DNA of 64,000 bases from Massiliimalia sp050943535 (GCA_050943535.1 JBMNPJ010000007.1:1-64000); one strand, 5' to 3'. Shown: positions 1-9,123, counted from the first letter of the stretch. Numbers and translations are program-made. The notes: generated from the letters alone by a model not told the origin.

Positions 1-799
1 TCACGCAGGTCAGGTGCGCTGTATGGGAATGGGGATTCCCGGTTTGCTGGATCGGGAAAAGGGAATCTCGTTTTTTTCTCCTAATTTTCCGGGATGGGAA
101 AATGTTCCTGTAGCAGAGTGGTTTCAGCGGCGTTTTCACATCCCTGTATTCATTGATAATGATGTTCGGATGAATCTGTATGGCGAATGGCGGTTTGGAG
201 CGGGTGTAGGCTGCAAAAATCTGGTGCTTTTAACTTTGGGAACCGGTTTGGGTTCCGGCGTTGTGATGGACGGTAGGGTTTTGTACGGCGCCACAGGAAG
301 TGCTGGTGAAGTAGGGCATATGAATATTGTGGCACAGGGCGGCAGACCCTGCCGGTGCGGAAGTTCCGGCTGCCTGGGAAGATATGTATCTGCTCTGGGA
401 TTAATTCGCACAGCCAAAGAAAAGTTATCTCAAAATCCGGGCAGTCTACTTTGGAGCTGGACACAGGGAGATCTGGAGCAGCTGACAGCAAAAATGATTT
501 CAGATGCATACGATCAAAATGACAAAATTGCGGTGGAAAGTCTTCAGGAAACCGGACAGGTCTTAGGATTAGGAATTGTGAATATGATTAATCTGTACAA
601 TCCGGAACTGGTGATTATAGGTGGCGGAATGTGTGCTGCCGGAGAGCGTCTGTTGGGGCCTGCCAGGGAGGTCATTGGGCGCAGAGCGCTGAAGCTGTCC
701 CGGGAAGCATGCACCTTGGTGACAGCACAGCTGGGAGATGGAGCCGGAATGCTTGGGGCGGCGGTTTATGCCGCAGAACAATGGAAGGAGCGTAAATAA
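1..799 (+). CDS. ROK-family sugar kinase (glucokinase-like), 5' end outside window
   Basis: C-terminal part of a ROK-fold sugar kinase; the frame is open to the window edge and the N-terminal ATP-binding region (about 50-60 residues) is missing. Visible features are the catalytic-loop region IDNDVRMNLYGEW, the glycine-rich LTLGTGLGSGVV segment, the Cys-rich zinc-type motif CRCGSSGCLG, and the closing GGG(M) segment typical of the family. ROK enzymes phosphorylate glucose or related hexoses with ATP in the cytoplasm; some ROK proteins are repressors, but the zinc and catalytic motifs favour a kinase. Substrate cannot be read from sequence. The stop overlaps the next start as TAATG, so it is probably translationally coupled to cysK. 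Confidence 0.85.
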   Translation, partial: HAGQVRCMGMGIPGLLDREKGISFFSPNFPGWENVPVAEWFQRRFHIPVFIDNDVRMNLYGEWRFGAGVGCKNLVLLTLGTGLGSGVVMDGRVLYGATGSAGEVGHMNIVAQGGRPCRCGSSGCLGRYVSALGLIRTAKEKLSQNPGSLLWSWTQGDLEQLTAKMISDAYDQNDKIAVESLQETGQVLGLGIVNMINLYNPELVIIGGGMCAAGERLLGPAREVIGRRALKLSREACTLVTAQLGDGAGMLGAAVYAAEQWKERK

Positions 800-1734
800 T
801 GGGCAGAATTTATGAGAATTTAACAGAACTGGTGGGGCATACCCCTTTGATGAAACTTTCCAATGTGTGCAAAGCGCAGGGGGTTAATGCTGCTATTTTG
901 GCAAAGCTGGAATATTTTAATCCTGCGGGAAGTGTCAAGGACAGAGTTGCCTTGTACATGGTGGAAGAAGCAGAACGGACAGGAAAGCTGAAACCAGGTT
1001 CTGTGATTATTGAGCCTACCAGTGGAAATACAGGGATTGGGCTTGCCAGTGTAGCGGCATCCAAAGGCTACCGGGCAATTTTGGTTATGCCGGAAACCAT
1101 GAGTGTAGAACGCAGAAATCTTTTGAAAGCATATGGGGCAGAAGTGGTCTTGACTGAAGGTGCCAAGGGCATACAGGGCGCAGTGGAAAAGGCAGAAGAA
1201 CTGGTTTCTACCATGGAAGGTGCTTGGCTTGCAGGACAGTTTGTGAATCCGGATAATCCTGGCGCACACTACCGTTCTACTGGACCGGAAATTTGGGAAG
1301 ACACTCAGGGAAAAGTAGATATTTTTGTTGCTGGCATTGGAACCGGGGGAACCATTACTGGAATCGGAAGATATCTCAAAGAACAAAATCCCCACATCCA
1401 AATTGTAGGGTTTGAACCGGCAGGTTCTCCGCTGCTCAGTCAGGGAAAAGCAGGTCCTCACAACTTGCAGGGGATTGGTGCCAATTTTATTCCTGATGTT
1501 TTGGACAAAACAGTTTACGATGAACTGCTGACCGTCAAAGAAGAAGATGCCTATGAAACCGGCCGGATGCTGGCTCGGGAGGAAGGCTTTTTGGGAGGAA
1601 TCACTTCTGGTGCGGCACTGTGGGCGGCACTGCAAGTGGCAAAACGTGCGGAAAATGAAGGAAAGAACATTGTAGTACTGCTGCCGGATACAGGAGATCG
1701 TTATCTTTCTACACCATTGTTTGATCCGGCTTGA
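799..1734 (+). CDS. cysK: Cysteine synthase A (O-acetylserine sulfhydrylase)
   Basis: PLP-dependent fold type II enzyme that makes L-cysteine from O-acetylserine and sulfide. The 311-residue length is normal for CysK. The PLP lysine lies in NPAGSVKDR (Lys47), the substrate loop TSGNTG at residues 74-79, and the phosphate-binding loop GTGGTITG in the middle. The C-terminal LPDTGDRYLSTPLF is also typical. The start overlaps the upstream kinase stop by one base (TAATG). No serine acetyltransferase gene is next to it. The pairing with a sugar kinase gives no metabolic hint. Confidence 0.95.
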   Translation: MGRIYENLTELVGHTPLMKLSNVCKAQGVNAAILAKLEYFNPAGSVKDRVALYMVEEAERTGKLKPGSVIIEPTSGNTGIGLASVAASKGYRAILVMPETMSVERRNLLKAYGAEVVLTEGAKGIQGAVEKAEELVSTMEGAWLAGQFVNPDNPGAHYRSTGPEIWEDTQGKVDIFVAGIGTGGTITGIGRYLKEQNPHIQIVGFEPAGSPLLSQGKAGPHNLQGIGANFIPDVLDKTVYDELLTVKEEDAYETGRMLAREEGFLGGITSGAALWAALQVAKRAENEGKNIVVLLPDTGDRYLSTPLFDPA

Positions 1735-1768
1735 AGATAAAAGGAAAATCATAAAATACAAAAAGAAA

Positions 1769-1804
1769 GAGAGCTCCATGAATCAAATGATCCATGGAGC
1801 TCTC
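1769..1804. terminator. Perfect 12-bp hairpin after cysK
   Basis: GAGAGCTCCATG (1769-1780) pairs with CATGGAGCTCTC (1793-1804). The plus strand has no T-run after it; on the minus strand it is followed by a T-rich stretch (TTTCTTTTTG). It could stop cysK mRNA decay or read-in from the right. It sits 8 bp before the left terminus of repeat copy A. Confidence 0.6.
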
Positions 1805-1812
1805 AGCTTGTC

Positions 1813-2123
1813 GATAAAGTGTATTGCAAGAAAAAATTGTACAAATAAAAGTGTTATGGAACGACTTTTGAAACTACCAGCGCCGCAGCGCTTTTCGCAA
1901 AACAATTGTTTTTATCAGATGTGCAAACTATACTTGGGGTGTCCAGAGGGGCAGGCCGACTAACTATATATTTCCGGAGGACGCCCCTCTGGTGTGTTTT
2001 TCATCCAATACTTTTGCACATCAAAAGTATTGGGGCGGGTGTGGTCAGCGGACACTGTCCGCCGTAAGCCCACAAAAGAAAAAACAAAAATTTGTCTGAC
2101 TTTTTTGTGTAATATACTTTATC
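1813..2123 (+). repeat. Structured intergenic repeat, copy A, with terminal inverted repeats
   Basis: About 311 bp bounded by an imperfect terminal inverted repeat: left GATAAAGTGTATTGCA (from 1813) and right, read inward, GATAAAGTATATTACA (from 2123). Inside are hairpin CCAGAGGGGC/GCCCCTCTGG (1943-1952/1983-1992), hairpin CCAATACTTTTG/CAAAAGTATTGG (2005-2016/2022-2033) and the GGTGTGG...GCGGACAC...AAGCCCAC module. The 1879-2003 part is close to copy B at 29598-29713. No credible protein is encoded. It fills most of the 515-bp gap between cysK and asnB. Confidence 0.75.
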
Positions 2124-2130
2124 TATAATC

Positions 2131-2175
2131 TGATAGTCCCCTGAATCTTAACGATTCAGGGGACTATCAATTTTT
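2131..2175 (+). terminator. Intrinsic terminator, perfect 17-bp stem
   Basis: TGATAGTCCCCTGAATC (2131-2147) pairs with GATTCAGGGGACTATCA (2153-2169), then ATTTTT on the plus strand. It lies 7 bp past the right terminus of repeat copy A and 80 bp before the asnB stop on the other strand, so it may also serve asnB. Confidence 0.75.
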
Positions 2176-2250
2176 AGGTATTTCAAAAAGGGGATACATC
2201 CCTGTTTAGTGTTTCCGCTTTACTGATAAAGTCTTTAGGCTATACCCAGA

Positions 2251-4080
2251 TTAGCGTTTAATAAAGAATTCTTCGTACCATTTTAAGAACATGAAAACAG
2301 TCCAAATTTTACGGCTGTTGTCGTATTTGCCTTCCCGGTGCTGATCCAGCAGTTTTACCAGGTACTGGGTGTTGAAAAATTCTTCAGCAGTTTTGCTGGT
2401 AAAGTATTTTTTCACAATGCCGTAGTATTTGTCCTCTTTCAGCCATACCCGAATTGGAACAGGGAAGCCCAGCTTTTTCTTGTCGGCAGTTTTCGCAGGG
2501 ATTACCTCGTTGGCAGCTTTTCTCATAGCCATTTTGGTAACAGGTCCCTGTACCCGGTACTGGGCAGGAATATGGCTGGCTACTTCCATTACTCGTTTGT
2601 CCAAAAATGGAACCCGAACTTCCAAAGAGTTGGCCATACTCATCTTGTCAGCTTTTAACAGGATATCGTATGCCATCCACATGTGCAGATCCAGATACTG
2701 CATTCTGGTAACCGGATCCTGTCCTTTGGTTTTATCGTAAAATGGCTTGGTAATATCTGTTGGTTTCAGTTTGGCAACACGGTGTTTCAGAAGATGATTT
2801 TTTTCTCCTTCATCAAACATAAAGGCGTTTCCGATAAACCGTTCTTCCAGTGTCATGGAACGGCGTACCAGGAAGTTGAATCCACGCACTTTTGGGAATT
2901 TGCGGGCAACTGCACCGATAGCACGACGGATTGGCATAGGAATTTTGTTATAAGCTGTAAATTCCAAAGGTTCCCGATATACATTGTAACCGCCGAAAAT
3001 TTCATCTGCGCCTTCGCCGGACAGGGCAACTTTTACATGCTTTGATGCTTCTTTACTTACAAAGTAAAGGGCGATTGCTGCCGGGTCAGCCAAAGGTTCG
3101 TCCATATGATACTGGATGTTGGAAAGGTTGTCCCAGTATTCTTTCGGAGAAATCACCTTGCTGATATTTTTAACATGGATGTATTCAGAAAATTCTTTTG
3201 CGTAGGAAATTTCGTTGTATTGTTCTGGTGCAAATCCTACTGTGAAGGTTTTATCTACATCTGCCAGGCAAGCCACATAGCTGGAGTCAACGCCGCTGGA
3301 AAGGAAAGAGCCTACCTCAACATCGCTGACCTTATGCATTTTTACAGAATCCTGCATGACATTTTTGATTTCTTCCACCCATTGATCCAGTGTTTTAGAA
3401 TTGTCTGGCTGGAATTTGATTTCCCAATAACGTTCTACCTGTACTTTTCCGTTTTGGTAGGTGAGATAATGTGCAGGAGGCAGCTTAAATACTCCCTGGA
3501 AGAAAGTTTCTTGACAAGGAGAATACTGGAAGGTCAGGTACTGTTCCAGAATTTCCGGATTTAATTTTTTCTCAAAGCTTGGGTGTTCCAAAAATGCTTT
3601 GATTTCAGAACCAAACAGAAAACTTCCGTTCATCTGCGCATAGTATAATGGCTTAATGCCAAAATAGTCATGGGCGCAGAAAAGTTTTTGCTCGTTCTGA
3701 TCCCAAATGCTGAAAGAGAACATACCGCGCAGCTTGTTGAGCATGGTTTTTTCGTCATATTCTTCGTACAGATGAATCAGGGTTTCACTGTCAGAATGGG
3801 TGCGGAACCGGTGACCTTTTTGGATCAAGTCTTCCCGCAGTTCCTGGTAATTGTAAATTTCTCCGTTAAAAACCAGAACAATGGAATTGTCCTCGTTAAA
3901 CAGGGGCTGATCTCCTGCTTCCAGGTCGATGATGCTCAAACGGCGGAATCCCAAAGCGATATCGCCGTCAGTATACATCCCTTCGCTGTCCGGTCCCCGG
4001 TGAATGATGGTATTCATCATGTTTTTGAGTACGGTTTCTTTGTCTGCAATATGATCTGCAAATCCCACATATCCACACAT
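2251..4080 (-). CDS. asnB: Asparagine synthase, glutamine-hydrolysing
   Basis: Class II glutamine amidotransferase fused to an asparagine synthetase domain; makes Asn from Asp, Gln and ATP in the cytosol. The catalytic Cys must follow Met1, which fixes the start at 4080 (MCGYVGFADH). A longer frame from a TTG at 4098 begins inside the ribosome binding site (GGAGG, 11 bases before this ATG). Length is then 609 residues. HRGPDSEG lies in the amidase domain; the ATP-pyrophosphatase loop is SSGVDSS near residue 260, followed by GEGADEIFGGY. Being beside cell-surface glycosyltransferase genes, it could also be an AsnB-type amidating enzyme, but the full family architecture favours asparagine synthesis. 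Confidence 0.93.
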   Translation of the reverse strand: MCGYVGFADHIADKETVLKNMMNTIIHRGPDSEGMYTDGDIALGFRRLSIIDLEAGDQPLFNEDNSIVLVFNGEIYNYQELREDLIQKGHRFRTHSDSETLIHLYEEYDEKTMLNKLRGMFSFSIWDQNEQKLFCAHDYFGIKPLYYAQMNGSFLFGSEIKAFLEHPSFEKKLNPEILEQYLTFQYSPCQETFFQGVFKLPPAHYLTYQNGKVQVERYWEIKFQPDNSKTLDQWVEEIKNVMQDSVKMHKVSDVEVGSFLSSGVDSSYVACLADVDKTFTVGFAPEQYNEISYAKEFSEYIHVKNISKVISPKEYWDNLSNIQYHMDEPLADPAAIALYFVSKEASKHVKVALSGEGADEIFGGYNVYREPLEFTAYNKIPMPIRRAIGAVARKFPKVRGFNFLVRRSMTLEERFIGNAFMFDEGEKNHLLKHRVAKLKPTDITKPFYDKTKGQDPVTRMQYLDLHMWMAYDILLKADKMSMANSLEVRVPFLDKRVMEVASHIPAQYRVQGPVTKMAMRKAANEVIPAKTADKKKLGFPVPIRVWLKEDKYYGIVKKYFTSKTAEEFFNTQYLVKLLDQHREGKYDNSRKIWTVFMFLKWYEEFFIKR

Positions 4081-4165
4081 AAATGCTAACGCCTCCAAAA
4101 TCTATTAAAAAATCAGTTGAATCCTTTTAAAAATAGTTTGCGGCAGATACCGCTAACTTAATATC

Positions 4166-4194
4166 ATTATATACCAGAAATTCCTTTAGGGAAA
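4166..4194 (-). promoter_or_regulatory. Possible sigma-A promoter for asnB
   Basis: Minus-strand TATAAT (4171-4166) with TTTCCC (4194-4189) 17 bp upstream. The -10 is perfect and the -35 weak. It is about 85 bp before the asnB start. Confidence 0.4.
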
Positions 4195-4337
4195 GAATAG
4201 AAAAAATTTATCCATAATTTTAGGCGTTTTGGATAAAAGTAAAACCGATTATCACAAGTTGTTTTGCAGTATCCATACAGGACTCCGCCGAAAGGAATTT
4301 CTTTTTATTTGTTTCCAAAAATTTTAATGCAGGTTGG

Positions 4338-5264
4338 TTAAATAGAAAAGAATTGCCCAAATGTGCGCATAAAACTATTCTTGTAAAAACGATAACGGAT
4401 AATTTGCCGGGCTTTTCCAATCCGGGATAGGTGCGGAATCTTTAAAAATCCCTGCAAGGTATCCTTTTGCTCCGGTGACAGCTGGTCCTGGTAATGATCC
4501 AAAAACGCCTGAGCTTGGGCAAACATTTTGCGGTAATTTTCCTTTACCTGCGCGCGGTTTTGGAACTTATGCAGTAAAAAAGAAGCGCTTTTGGCATCCT
4601 TGGCGCCAACCTGATTGTTTCCGTGCTGGCGGTAAAGCATCAAAGGCTCCGGGATGTAATCGATTTTTCCGAAACAGCAGGCAATCAACGCCATCCACCA
4701 GTCGTGCATGGTGCAGGTTTCCGGAATAAAATCCAGATGGTTTAACAGCGCCCGGTTAATCATCACCGTGCACCCGGTAATGTTATTTTGAACCAGATAG
4801 TTTCGCAGTTCGGTCCGTTCCGGAGAGATGTTTTGAAAATGGAAAAAAGAATGATCCATCACTTTTAGATTGCGGTCTACTACCTTTAAATCAGCATGAA
4901 CCAAAATAGGGGTATCTGCGCCGTAATGGTGTTCCAGCTGCTGCATGCGGGAATAGGTTTTTTCCAGCTTGTGGGGAAGCCAGATGTCGTCCTGATCGCA
5001 CAGAGCAATATAGTCGCCGGAAACCTGGGTCAGCAGACGGAAAAAGTTATTTTGGCTGCTGCCGGAAGCGGTCTTTTGAGGGATAATGAAAATTTTATCC
5101 GGATAAGCCTGTGCGTATTTTTGTATAATCTGAGGAGTTTTGTCCTGAGAAAGGTCGTCAGAAATATAAAGTTCCCAGTCTTGAAATGTCTGGGATAAAA
5201 TAGAGTTCAGCTGTTGGCTCAGAAAGGCCTCTCCATTATAGGTAGCCATTAAGATTTTAACCAT
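4338..5264 (-). CDS. Family 2 glycosyltransferase
   Basis: GT-A fold glycosyltransferase of 308 residues. The N-terminus MVKILMATYNGEAFLSQQL and SDD near residues 35-37 bind the nucleotide sugar; DQDD at 90-93 is the metal-binding DXD-type motif, and MHDWW is a typical acceptor-side motif. No membrane segment is evident, so it probably works at the inner membrane face on a lipid-linked or cell-wall glycan. It lies upstream of asnB on the same strand and head-to-head with the dTDP-rhamnose operon, which suggests a role in rhamnose-containing surface polysaccharide. Donor and acceptor cannot be assigned. Confidence 0.85.
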   Translation of the reverse strand: MVKILMATYNGEAFLSQQLNSILSQTFQDWELYISDDLSQDKTPQIIQKYAQAYPDKIFIIPQKTASGSSQNNFFRLLTQVSGDYIALCDQDDIWLPHKLEKTYSRMQQLEHHYGADTPILVHADLKVVDRNLKVMDHSFFHFQNISPERTELRNYLVQNNITGCTVMINRALLNHLDFIPETCTMHDWWMALIACCFGKIDYIPEPLMLYRQHGNNQVGAKDAKSASFLLHKFQNRAQVKENYRKMFAQAQAFLDHYQDQLSPEQKDTLQGFLKIPHLSRIGKARQIIRYRFYKNSFMRTFGQFFSI

Positions 5265-5452
5265 GTGTTAATTCCTCTTCTCGAAAAAAGTGTTTCTTGT
5301 CATGCCTCATTTTAACATATTACGCTGTGCTTATCAACATAAGATCCCCCTAACCGGGCGTTTGATTCCAGCTTTTGGATGAATTTCCATGAATTTTATG
5401 GCAGTTTTTAAAGACTTTTACAATACGTTCATTTTCTGAAATTGGTATCTGG

Positions 5453-5481
5453 TTGATTTTTCATATGAGATATGCTAAAAT
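5453..5481 (+). promoter_or_regulatory. Sigma-A promoter of the rhamnose operon
   Basis: TTGATT (5453-5458), 17-bp spacer, TAAAAT (5476-5481) with a TG extended -10 at 5473. The leader then holds two hairpins: GTTGGAAT/ATTCCAAC (5505-5512/5529-5536) and ACTGCG/CGCAGT (5551-5556/5559-5564), the second directly before the AGGAGGT ribosome binding site of rmlA. These occupy most of the 315-bp gap. Confidence 0.7.
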
Positions 5482-5579
5482 ATTCTAAATATGTAAGGTA
5501 TGCTGTTGGAATCTATGGGTATGTATCAATTCCAACTGTAAATTAAACACACTGCGTCCGCAGTAGGAGGTATCCAACT

Positions 5580-6458
5580 ATGAAAGGTATTATTTTGGCA
5601 GGAGGTTCCGGGACAAGATTGTATCCGCTGACCATGATTACCAGCAAACAGCTGCTTCCGATTTATGATAAGCCGATGATTTATTATCCGCTGTCTACAT
5701 TGATGTTGGCAGGTATTCAGGATATTTTGATTATTTCCACTCCTACCGATCTTCCAAACTTTGAAAAACTGTTGGGTGACGGAAGTGAATACGGCATTCA
5801 TTTAAGCTACAAAGAACAGCCTTCTCCAGACGGTTTGGCACAGGCATTTATCCTTGGGGAAGAATTTATCGGTGACGACGACGTTGCTATGATTTTGGGC
5901 GACAATATTTTCTATGGCAATGGACTGGGTCACATGCTGCGGGAAGCAGCTGCCAATAAAGGCAGAGCTACCGTATTCGGTTATTATGTAGAAGATCCGG
6001 AACGGTTCGGAATTGTAGAATTTGATGAACAGGGCAAAGTTTTGTCTGTAGAAGAAAAACCGGAACATCCGAAATCCAATTATGCCATCACTGGACTGTA
6101 TTTTTACGACAACCGGGTTGTGGAATATGCAAAAGGCTTAAAACCTTCTGCCCGGGGTGAACTGGAAATCACAGACCTAAACCGGATTTATTTGGAACAG
6201 GATCAGCTGGACGTAAAACTCTTAGGGCGCGGTTATGCATGGCTGGATACCGGAACCATGGACAGCTTGCTGGAAGCAGGCGAGTTTGTCAGCATGATTG
6301 AAAAACGGCAGGGAATTAAAATTTCTGCTCCGGAAGAAATTGCCTACCTCAAAGGCTGGATTACCAAAGAAAAATTGTTGGAATCCGCGAAAAAATACGG
6401 AAAATCTACTTATGGCAAGCATCTGCAGAAAGCGGCAGAAGGAAAAATCCGCTACTGA
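5580..6458 (+). CDS. rmlA: Glucose-1-phosphate thymidylyltransferase
   Basis: First step of dTDP-L-rhamnose synthesis: glucose-1-phosphate plus dTTP gives dTDP-glucose. The 292-residue length is standard. The nucleotidyltransferase signature LAGGSGTRLYP is at residues 6-16, followed by SKQLLPIYDKPMIYYPLS. GDNIFYG and EEKPEHPKSNYA are conserved substrate contacts. The start has a strong AGGAGGT site 8 bases upstream. First gene of the operon rmlA-C-B-D-glycosyltransferase. Confidence 0.96.
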   Translation: MKGIILAGGSGTRLYPLTMITSKQLLPIYDKPMIYYPLSTLMLAGIQDILIISTPTDLPNFEKLLGDGSEYGIHLSYKEQPSPDGLAQAFILGEEFIGDDDVAMILGDNIFYGNGLGHMLREAAANKGRATVFGYYVEDPERFGIVEFDEQGKVLSVEEKPEHPKSNYAITGLYFYDNRVVEYAKGLKPSARGELEITDLNRIYLEQDQLDVKLLGRGYAWLDTGTMDSLLEAGEFVSMIEKRQGIKISAPEEIAYLKGWITKEKLLESAKKYGKSTYGKHLQKAAEGKIRY

Positions 6459-6558
6459 TTTTTGCAGTGTTTTACGAGCTGTCAGCGCTTGAAATCATGG
6501 TGCTTTTTAACACAGCCCAATAAATAATTTACAATGATTTTTAAGGAGGTCACTTGGA

Positions 6559-7104
6559 GTGAAAGTAACTGAAACTGGCATTAAAGGCCTGGTAGTCATC
6601 GAACCAGATGTACATGGAGATCACAGAGGATGGTTTATGGAAACCTATTCTCAAAGAGATTTAGAAAAATATGGGATTAATACCGTGTTTGTACAGGACA
6701 ACCAGTCTTATTCCGCCCATAAAAATACACTCCGGGGTCTGCATTTTCAGATCAATCCAAAAGCTCAGACAAAGCTGATTCGCTGCACCAGAGGTGCGTT
6801 TATTGATACGGTAGTTGACCTGAGAAAAGATTCTGAAACCTATTTAAAATGGTTTTCTATTGAACTTTCTGCGGAAAATAAAAAACAGCTGTACATTCCA
6901 AAAGGATTTGCTCACGGCTTTTTAACTTTGACAGACGACGTAGAAGCTCAGTATAAAGTGGACGAGTTCTATTCCAAAGAATGCGACCGCAGCATTCGGT
7001 ATGATGATCCTCAGATTGGGGTAGACTGGAATGCAGTAGATCCAATTCTGTCTGAAAAAGATCTGTCAGCTCCTTTGCTGAAAGACAGCGATGTGAATTT
7101 TTAA
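6559..7104 (+). CDS. rmlC: dTDP-4-dehydrorhamnose 3,5-epimerase
   Basis: Third enzyme of the pathway, a cupin that epimerises C3 and C5 of dTDP-4-keto-6-deoxyglucose. The 181-residue length is typical. The catalytic His is in NTLRGLHFQ (His62); IPKGFAHGFLTL and AQYKVDEFYS are family signatures. The start is GTG at 6559, supported by AAGGAGGT at 6543-6550 with an 8-base gap. It follows rmlA by 100 bp, which contains no obvious terminator. Confidence 0.96.
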   Translation: MKVTETGIKGLVVIEPDVHGDHRGWFMETYSQRDLEKYGINTVFVQDNQSYSAHKNTLRGLHFQINPKAQTKLIRCTRGAFIDTVVDLRKDSETYLKWFSIELSAENKKQLYIPKGFAHGFLTLTDDVEAQYKVDEFYSKECDRSIRYDDPQIGVDWNAVDPILSEKDLSAPLLKDSDVNF

Positions 7105-7125
7105 GGATAAAAGGGAGAACGTAAC

Positions 7126-8145
7126 ATGAAAATTTTAGTAACAGGTGCCGCTGGATTTATCGGCAGCAATTTTGTTTATCTGATGCTGGAAAAACATCCG
7201 GATTATGATATTATTGGTTTGGATTTATTGACCTATGCAGGAAATCTGGAAACACTGGAACCTGCAATGAAAAACCCAAAATTTAAATTTACCAAAGGCG
7301 ACATCGCTGACCGGGAATATGTATTTAATCTCTTTAAAGAAGAACATCCGGATATTGTGGTAAACTTTGCCGCTGAAAGCCATGTAGACCGTTCTATTGT
7401 GGATCCAGGCGTATTTTTAAGAACCAACATCATCGGAACCCAGACACTGATGGACGCTTGCCGGGAATACGGCATTAAACGGTATCATCAGGTATCTACC
7501 GACGAAGTATACGGCGACCTGCCGCTGGATCGTCCGGACCTGTTCTTTACAGAAGAAACTCCAATTCACACCTCTTCTCCTTACTCTGCGTCCAAAGCAT
7601 CTGCGGACTTGCTGGTGTTGGCATATCACCGTACCTTTGGTCTGCCGGTAACCATTACCAGATGTTCCAATAACTATGGTCCATACCATTTCCCAGAAAA
7701 ACTGATTCCTCTGATGATTTCCCGTGCTTTGGCAGATGAATCTCTGCCGGTTTACGGAACAGGGGAAAATGTTCGTGACTGGCTGTATGTAAAAGACCAC
7801 TGCGAAGCAATTGACCGCGTGATCCATGACGGCCGCGACGGGGAAGTATACAATGTTGGCGGTCACAATGAACGGACCAATCTGGAAGTTGTAAAAACCA
7901 TTCTGCATGAACTGGGCAAACCGGAAAGCTTAATTACCTTTGTAGGCGACCGGAAAGGCCATGATATGCGTTACGCTATTGACCCAACCAAGATTTCTAC
8001 CGAATTGGGCTGGCTGCCAACCATCAAATTTGATGACGGAATCAAGATGACCATTCAGTGGTATCTGGATAACAAATCCTGGTGGGAAAATATCATTAAT
8101 GGCGACTATCAGAACTATTATGAAAAAATGTATTCCAACCGGTAA
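7126..8145 (+). CDS. rmlB: dTDP-glucose 4,6-dehydratase
   Basis: Extended short-chain dehydrogenase with bound NAD that turns dTDP-glucose into dTDP-4-keto-6-deoxyglucose. The 339-residue length fits. The Rossmann motif TGAAGFIG is at residues 6-13; catalytic Thr125-Asp126-Glu127 (STDEVYGD) and Tyr153/Lys157 (YSASK) are all present. It sits 21 bp after rmlC with its own site (AAAAGGGAG). All residues needed for activity are visible. Confidence 0.96.
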   Translation: MKILVTGAAGFIGSNFVYLMLEKHPDYDIIGLDLLTYAGNLETLEPAMKNPKFKFTKGDIADREYVFNLFKEEHPDIVVNFAAESHVDRSIVDPGVFLRTNIIGTQTLMDACREYGIKRYHQVSTDEVYGDLPLDRPDLFFTEETPIHTSSPYSASKASADLLVLAYHRTFGLPVTITRCSNNYGPYHFPEKLIPLMISRALADESLPVYGTGENVRDWLYVKDHCEAIDRVIHDGRDGEVYNVGGHNERTNLEVVKTILHELGKPESLITFVGDRKGHDMRYAIDPTKISTELGWLPTIKFDDGIKMTIQWYLDNKSWWENIINGDYQNYYEKMYSNR

Positions 8146-8181
8146 GCGCTTCGGAATCAATTAGTTCAATAAGATGAAAAT

Positions 8182-8228
8182 GGGGCTGCTGCATAGACTC
8201 CTTTTGGGGAGTAATTGCCGACAGCCCC
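8182..8228 (+). other. Nested hairpin between rmlB and rmlD
   Basis: GGGGCTG (8182-8188) pairs with CAGCCCC (8222-8228), enclosing ACTCC/GGAGT (8197-8201/8208-8212). There is no T-run, so it is not a standard terminator. Could be a processing or mRNA-stability element inside the operon. Confidence 0.5.
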
Positions 8229-8265
8229 GTTGCTTTGAAGAAGTCTGCAAAGAAAAGGATGGATT

Positions 8266-9114
8266 ATGATGAAAGTATTAGTAACAGGGGTCAAAGGCCA
8301 GCTGGGTTTTGATATTGTCAATCTGCTGGAAGAGCAGGGTGTAGCGTGCAAAGGCGTGGACATTGATGATTTTGATCTGACAGATGAAAACGCGGTACGC
8401 ACCTATGTGGAAAATTATCAACCGGATACCATTGTTCACTGTGCTGCTTATACGGCAGTAGACCGGGCAGAGGATGACAAAGAACTGGCTCGGAAAGTAA
8501 ACTATGACGGAACATTATATTTAGCCAAAGTGGCAAAAGACCTAGATGCGAAATTTGTTTATTTCAGCACCGACTATGTTTTCCCAGGCACGGGAGATCA
8601 TCCTTATGAAGTAGATGATCAAACTGGTCCTACCAATCAGTATGGCATTACCAAATTGATGGGGGAACAGGCAGTAAAAGAAAATTTAACCAAGTATTTT
8701 ATCTGCCGTATTTCCTGGGTATTTGGAGAAAACGGAAATAACTTTATTAAAACCATGCTTCGCTTGGCAAAAACACATGATACCATTACCGTGGTCAATG
8801 ACCAGATTGGTTCTCCCACTTACTGCAAGGATGTGGCAAAACTGGTATGCGACATGATCCGCACAGAAAAATACGGAACCTATCATGTGACCAACGAAGG
8901 CCTTTGCAGCTGGTATGATTTTGCGGTGGAAATTTTCAAACAGGCAGGGGTAGCAGTTCAGGTGCTGCCAACTGATTCTGCTCATTATCCAACCAAAGCA
9001 GTTCGTCCGCAAAATTCCCGCTTGTCTAAAAAGAGCCTGACAGAAAATGGTTTTTCACTGCTGCCTACCTGGCAGGATGCTTTGAGCCGTTTTTTAAAGA
9101 ATATTGCAGAATAA
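8266..9114 (+). CDS. rmlD: dTDP-4-dehydrorhamnose reductase
   Basis: Last step to dTDP-L-rhamnose; NADPH-dependent reduction of the 4-keto group. The 282-residue protein has the nucleotide-binding GVKGQLG at residues 7-13, the conserved STDYVFPG segment, and the catalytic YGITKLMGE (Tyr/Lys) pair. Two adjacent ATG codons (8266 and 8269) can serve as start. It is separated from rmlB by 120 bp carrying the nested hairpin. Confidence 0.95.
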   Translation: MMKVLVTGVKGQLGFDIVNLLEEQGVACKGVDIDDFDLTDENAVRTYVENYQPDTIVHCAAYTAVDRAEDDKELARKVNYDGTLYLAKVAKDLDAKFVYFSTDYVFPGTGDHPYEVDDQTGPTNQYGITKLMGEQAVKENLTKYFICRISWVFGENGNNFIKTMLRLAKTHDTITVVNDQIGSPTYCKDVAKLVCDMIRTEKYGTYHVTNEGLCSWYDFAVEIFKQAGVAVQVLPTDSAHYPTKAVRPQNSRLSKKSLTENGFSLLPTWQDALSRFLKNIAE

Positions 9115-9123
9115 GGGTAGATT

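Noticed and set aside
820..1779. 319-codon frame opposite cysK
   Set aside because: Antisense to a complete CysK, low-complexity Cys/Phe-rich product, no start signals.
1721..1963. 80-codon frame after cysK
   Set aside because: It runs through a hairpin and into repeat copy A, with no ribosome binding site.
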